Shown here one piece after another: positions 61,496 through 64,000 of a DNA stretch of 64,000 bases. Position 1 is the stretch's first letter. Every line of letters begins with the position of its first letter. The stretch spans positions 537,107 through 601,106 of the forward strand of contig NZ_JACEHE010000002.1 of assembly GCF_013778455.1 (NCBI RefSeq). Direction: 5' to 3'. The notes under the pieces are model-generated. The model did no database searches. It saw nothing but the letters and a program-made list of their open reading frames with translations, and had not been told where the DNA came from. The stretch comes from Streptomyces himalayensis subsp. himalayensis (GTDB taxonomy: Bacteria; Actinomycetota; Actinomycetes; Streptomycetales; Streptomycetaceae). The translations under genes were made by a program, and so were the position numbers.

Positions 61496-63874
61496 ATGTC
61501 TCATGCCCTTCCCCGACCCGCCGATGACGGGGAGTCCGCAGCGCCGCGGGCGAATACCGTCGTGGCGGTCCTGGCCTTCGGCGGGATCGTGGTCTCGCTG
61601 ATGCAGACCCTGGTAATCCCGATCGTTCCTGAGCTGCCGAAGCTCTTGAACGCCTCGTCGGCGGACACCGCCTGGGCCGTCACCGCCACGCTGCTCGCCG
61701 CCGCCATCGCCACCCCGATCATGGGGCGACTCGGAGACATGTACGGCAAGCGCCGCATGCTCCTGGTGAGCCTGGTCATGCTGGTGGCCGGATCCGTCAC
61801 GGCCGCCCTCAGCGACTCCCTGACCCCGATGATCGTCGGGCGTGCCCTGCAGGGCCTGGCGGCCGGTGTCATCCCGCTCGGGATCAGCATCATGCGCGAC
61901 GAGCTGCCCGCCGAACGGCTCGGCTCCGCCACCGCGATGATGAGCGCGTCCCTCGGCGTCGGCGGCGCCCTCGGCCTGCCCGCCGCGGCCTTCATCGCCG
62001 ACAACTTCGACTGGCATGTGCTGTTCTGGACCTCGGCCGCCCTCGGCGTTGTCGCCTTCATACTCGTCCCGGTCCTCGTGCCCGAGTCCAAGGTGCGTTC
62101 CGGCGGGCGTTTCGACCTGATAGGCGGCATCGGTATGGCGGCCGGTCTGGTCTGCCTGCTGCTGGCGATCTCCAAGGGCGCCGACTGGGGCTGGGACAGC
62201 GGCACCACACTCGGACTGTTCGGCGCCGCGGTCGTCGTCCTGCTGATCTGGGGCTGGTGGGAGCTGCGTACCGCGCAGCCGCTGGTGGACCTGCGTACCA
62301 CCGCGCGTCGTCAGGTGCTGTTCACCAACCTCGCCTCGGTGGCGCTCGGGTTCGGCATGTTCTCGATGTCCCTGGTCCTTCCTCAGCTCCTACAGTTGCC
62401 TGAGGCGACCGGCTACGGTCTGGGCAAGACGATGCTCACCGCCGGCCTGGTCATGGCGCCGTCCGGCCTGGTGATGATGGCCACGGCCCCGATCTCCGCC
62501 GCTCTCTCGAGGGCCAAGGGCCCGAAGGCGACCCTGATGGTCGGCGCCCTGATCGTGGCCGCGGGCTACGGCCTGAACATCGTGCTGATGGACGAGGTCT
62601 GGCACTTCGTGCTGGTCTCCTGCGTCATCGGCGCCGGTATCGGCTTCACGTACGGTGCGATGCCCGCGCTGATCATGGGCGCCGTGCCCGCGTCCCAGTC
62701 GGGCGCCGCCAACAGCCTCAACACCCTGATGCGGTCCATCGGCACCTCGGTCGCCAGTGCGGTCGCCGGCGTCATCCTGGCGCAGATGACCACCGACTTC
62801 GGCAGCGTCGCCCTGCCCTCCCAGGACGGCTTCCGTACCGTTCTGGCCGTCGGCGGCGGCGCGGCACTCCTCTCCTTCGCTCTCGCCGCGTTCATCCCGC
62901 GGCAGCGGCCGGCAGCCGCCGGGGCGGAGGTCGCCGCGTCGGCGACGCCGTCCGCCGGGGAGCCGGCCCTGACCGCCGCCGTGAAGACGGCGCCGAGCTG
63001 GTCGGTCGCTGCCTCGGAGTCCGGCGGTGCGTCGGCGGAGCGTGCTCGGCACACGGCCGTACTGGCCTCGGTCGCGACGGCTCAGGGCGACTCCGCGACC
63101 CGGTCCGCCGGGGGCGGGATTCCGGTGCGGGGCTTCGTCCGCGGTGCCGAGAGCGCGCCCGTGGCCGGAGCCGCGGTGACGCTGATCTCGCTCGGCGGGC
63201 GGCAGCTGGGCCGGTCGGTCGCGCACGGCGACGGGTCGTACGGTCTGGACGCGCCGAGCGCCGGTTCGTACGTCCTGATCGCGTCCGCGGACGGTTTCCA
63301 GCCGCAGGCCTCGACGATCGTCGTCAACGACGAGCCGGTCGCGTACGACATCCTGCTGAGCGGCACGAGCGGTCTGGCCGGTGTGGTGCGGTCCGCGGAC
63401 AGCGGGGTCCCGGTCGCCGGGGCCGTGGTCATCGTGACCGACGTCCGCGGTGACGTCCTGGCCACCGGGCAGACCGATGCCCTGGGCGAGTTCACCATCA
63501 CCGACCTGGTGCCGGGCACGGTCACCCTCGCGGTCAACTCGGCCAAGCACCGGCCGCTGGCCCTGCCCGTCGAGATCGGGGGTGCCGGCACCACGCGTAT
63601 CGAGGTCGAGCTTCGGCCCGGGGCGGAGGTGCGGGGCACCGTGCGCGGCGCGGGCGCACCGCTGAGCGACGCGCGGGTGACCCTGGTGGACGCCGCGGGC
63701 AACGTGGTCGCCACGACGACCACGGGCCACGACGGGGCGTACGCCTTCTCCGACCTGGACAGCGGCGCGTACACGGTCATCGCGACCGGCTACCCGCCGC
63801 AGGCCGCCGGAGTGACCGTCGCCGGCAGCGGTGTCGACGACCACGACATCGAACTGGCGCACACCGGCGAGTAG
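61496..63874 (+). CDS. MFS (DHA2-type) exporter fused to three carboxypeptidase-regulatory-like domains
   Basis: 792 residues. The first ~475 form a 14-helix-type DHA2 drug exporter with the loop 2-3 motif GRLGDMYGKRRMLL and motif C-like MSASLGVGGALGLPAAAF. A ~70-residue Ala/Ser linker follows, then three repeats of ~80 residues (about 545-622, 624-702, 705-788) of the carboxypeptidase-regulatory/CarboxypepD_reg type: VRGFVRGAESAPVAGAAVTL, GVVRSADSGVPVAGAVVIV, VRGTVRGAGAPLSDARVTL. Positive residues after the last helix suggest the tail is cytoplasmic, odd for domains usually found outside. GGAGG 7 bases before the ATG fixes the start. Confidence 0.88.
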   Translation: MSHALPRPADDGESAAPRANTVVAVLAFGGIVVSLMQTLVIPIVPELPKLLNASSADTAWAVTATLLAAAIATPIMGRLGDMYGKRRMLLVSLVMLVAGSVTAALSDSLTPMIVGRALQGLAAGVIPLGISIMRDELPAERLGSATAMMSASLGVGGALGLPAAAFIADNFDWHVLFWTSAALGVVAFILVPVLVPESKVRSGGRFDLIGGIGMAAGLVCLLLAISKGADWGWDSGTTLGLFGAAVVVLLIWGWWELRTAQPLVDLRTTARRQVLFTNLASVALGFGMFSMSLVLPQLLQLPEATGYGLGKTMLTAGLVMAPSGLVMMATAPISAALSRAKGPKATLMVGALIVAAGYGLNIVLMDEVWHFVLVSCVIGAGIGFTYGAMPALIMGAVPASQSGAANSLNTLMRSIGTSVASAVAGVILAQMTTDFGSVALPSQDGFRTVLAVGGGAALLSFALAAFIPRQRPAAAGAEVAASATPSAGEPALTAAVKTAPSWSVAASESGGASAERARHTAVLASVATAQGDSATRSAGGGIPVRGFVRGAESAPVAGAAVTLISLGGRQLGRSVAHGDGSYGLDAPSAGSYVLIASADGFQPQASTIVVNDEPVAYDILLSGTSGLAGVVRSADSGVPVAGAVVIVTDVRGDVLATGQTDALGEFTITDLVPGTVTLAVNSAKHRPLALPVEIGGAGTTRIEVELRPGAEVRGTVRGAGAPLSDARVTLVDAAGNVVATTTTGHDGAYAFSDLDSGAYTVIATGYPPQAAGVTVAGSGVDDHDIELAHTGE

Positions 63875-63886
63875 TTCACCGGAACT

Positions 63887-63918
63887 CCGGCGACGGGACG
63901 GCCGTGTCCCGTCGCCGG
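63887..63918 (+). terminator. Terminator after the MFS gene
   Basis: A perfect 13-bp stem CCGGCGACGGGAC / GTCCCGTCGCCGG with a GGCCGT loop, 12 bases past the stop. The remaining bases to 64000 contain GGGCAAC repeated three times. Confidence 0.75.
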
Positions 63919-64000
63919 GGACCCGCACCGTCGCCCCTCGGCGGGCAACGGGCAACGGGCAACGGCACGCACCACACAGCACGGAAGAGAGTGAAGCGCC

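Noticed and set aside
63991..64000. Possible start of a further gene (GTG after GGAAGAGA)
   Set aside because: Only three codons are inside the window, so it cannot be supported.

Overview
The window is from a Streptomyces (or very close actinomycete) chromosome. Nearly all genes have strong G/C at third codon positions, GTG starts and AGGAGG-type ribosome binding sites are common, and the gene order cydABCD - sensor kinase - ABC modules - serS - pheA - dtpA/copper genes - pepP - HtrA protease is the conserved central-chromosome order I remember from S. coelicolor. A perfect parS site (2044-2057), a near-perfect one (21734-21747) and two groups of DnaA-box-like 9-mers (around 11450 and 18640-19001) agree with a position fairly near oriC.

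Layout. 1-9.7 kb: the cytochrome bd oxidase genes (cydA 3' part, cydB, fused cydCD), followed by a DosS/DevS-like GAF histidine kinase that keeps the heme-ligand spacing, an M23 peptidase and a HAD phosphatase. 9.7-15.8 kb: an LLM-type oxidoreductase, kptA, an AT-richer intergenic island with a possible 36-aa peptide gene, and a four-gene double ABC-2 exporter operon. 15.8-20.1 kb: an odd class-II tRNA-like gene with an enlarged anticodon region, a second HAD phosphatase coupled to serS, a DnaA-box-rich spacer, and pheA. 20.7-27.2 kb: a minus-strand copper operon (membrane protein, YcnI, Sco, ECuC, CopC-CopD fusion, DtpA), which probably serves copper delivery to extracellular or membrane cuproenzymes. 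27.4-38.1 kb: regulators (two HATPase anti-sigma-type proteins, a SpoIIE-type phosphatase), pepP, a degenerate prim-pol protein, a DUF5926/SEC-C protein, a glycerophosphodiesterase, an HtrA protease and tRNA-Ser(UGA).

38.1-46.6 kb is accessory. A 4.46-kb integrative element sits in tRNA-Ser(UGA). It is bounded by a 55-bp duplication of the tRNA 3' end and carries only a tyrosine integrase and a large secreted delta-60/DUF11 protein. Beyond it lie an IS256-type transposase fragment, a membrane PP2C phosphatase whose frame runs far into its convergent neighbour, a lone sugar-binding lipoprotein, and a prim-pol gene with a LexA-like box at its start.

46.8-64 kb: a small secreted protein, a tightly coupled five-gene operon closely resembling the mycobacterial igr/chs steroid side-chain operon (ChsE2, ChsH2, ChsE1, ChsH1, Ltp2), an ECF sigma factor, an acyl-CoA ligase, a 1595-aa PAS hybrid-kinase-like protein that has lost its catalytic residues, an SSI-type protease inhibitor, tRNA-Ser(GCU), tRNA-Arg(ACG), and an MFS transporter with a C-terminal array of carboxypeptidase-regulatory-like domains. 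All identifications come from reading motifs by eye; no database search was run.
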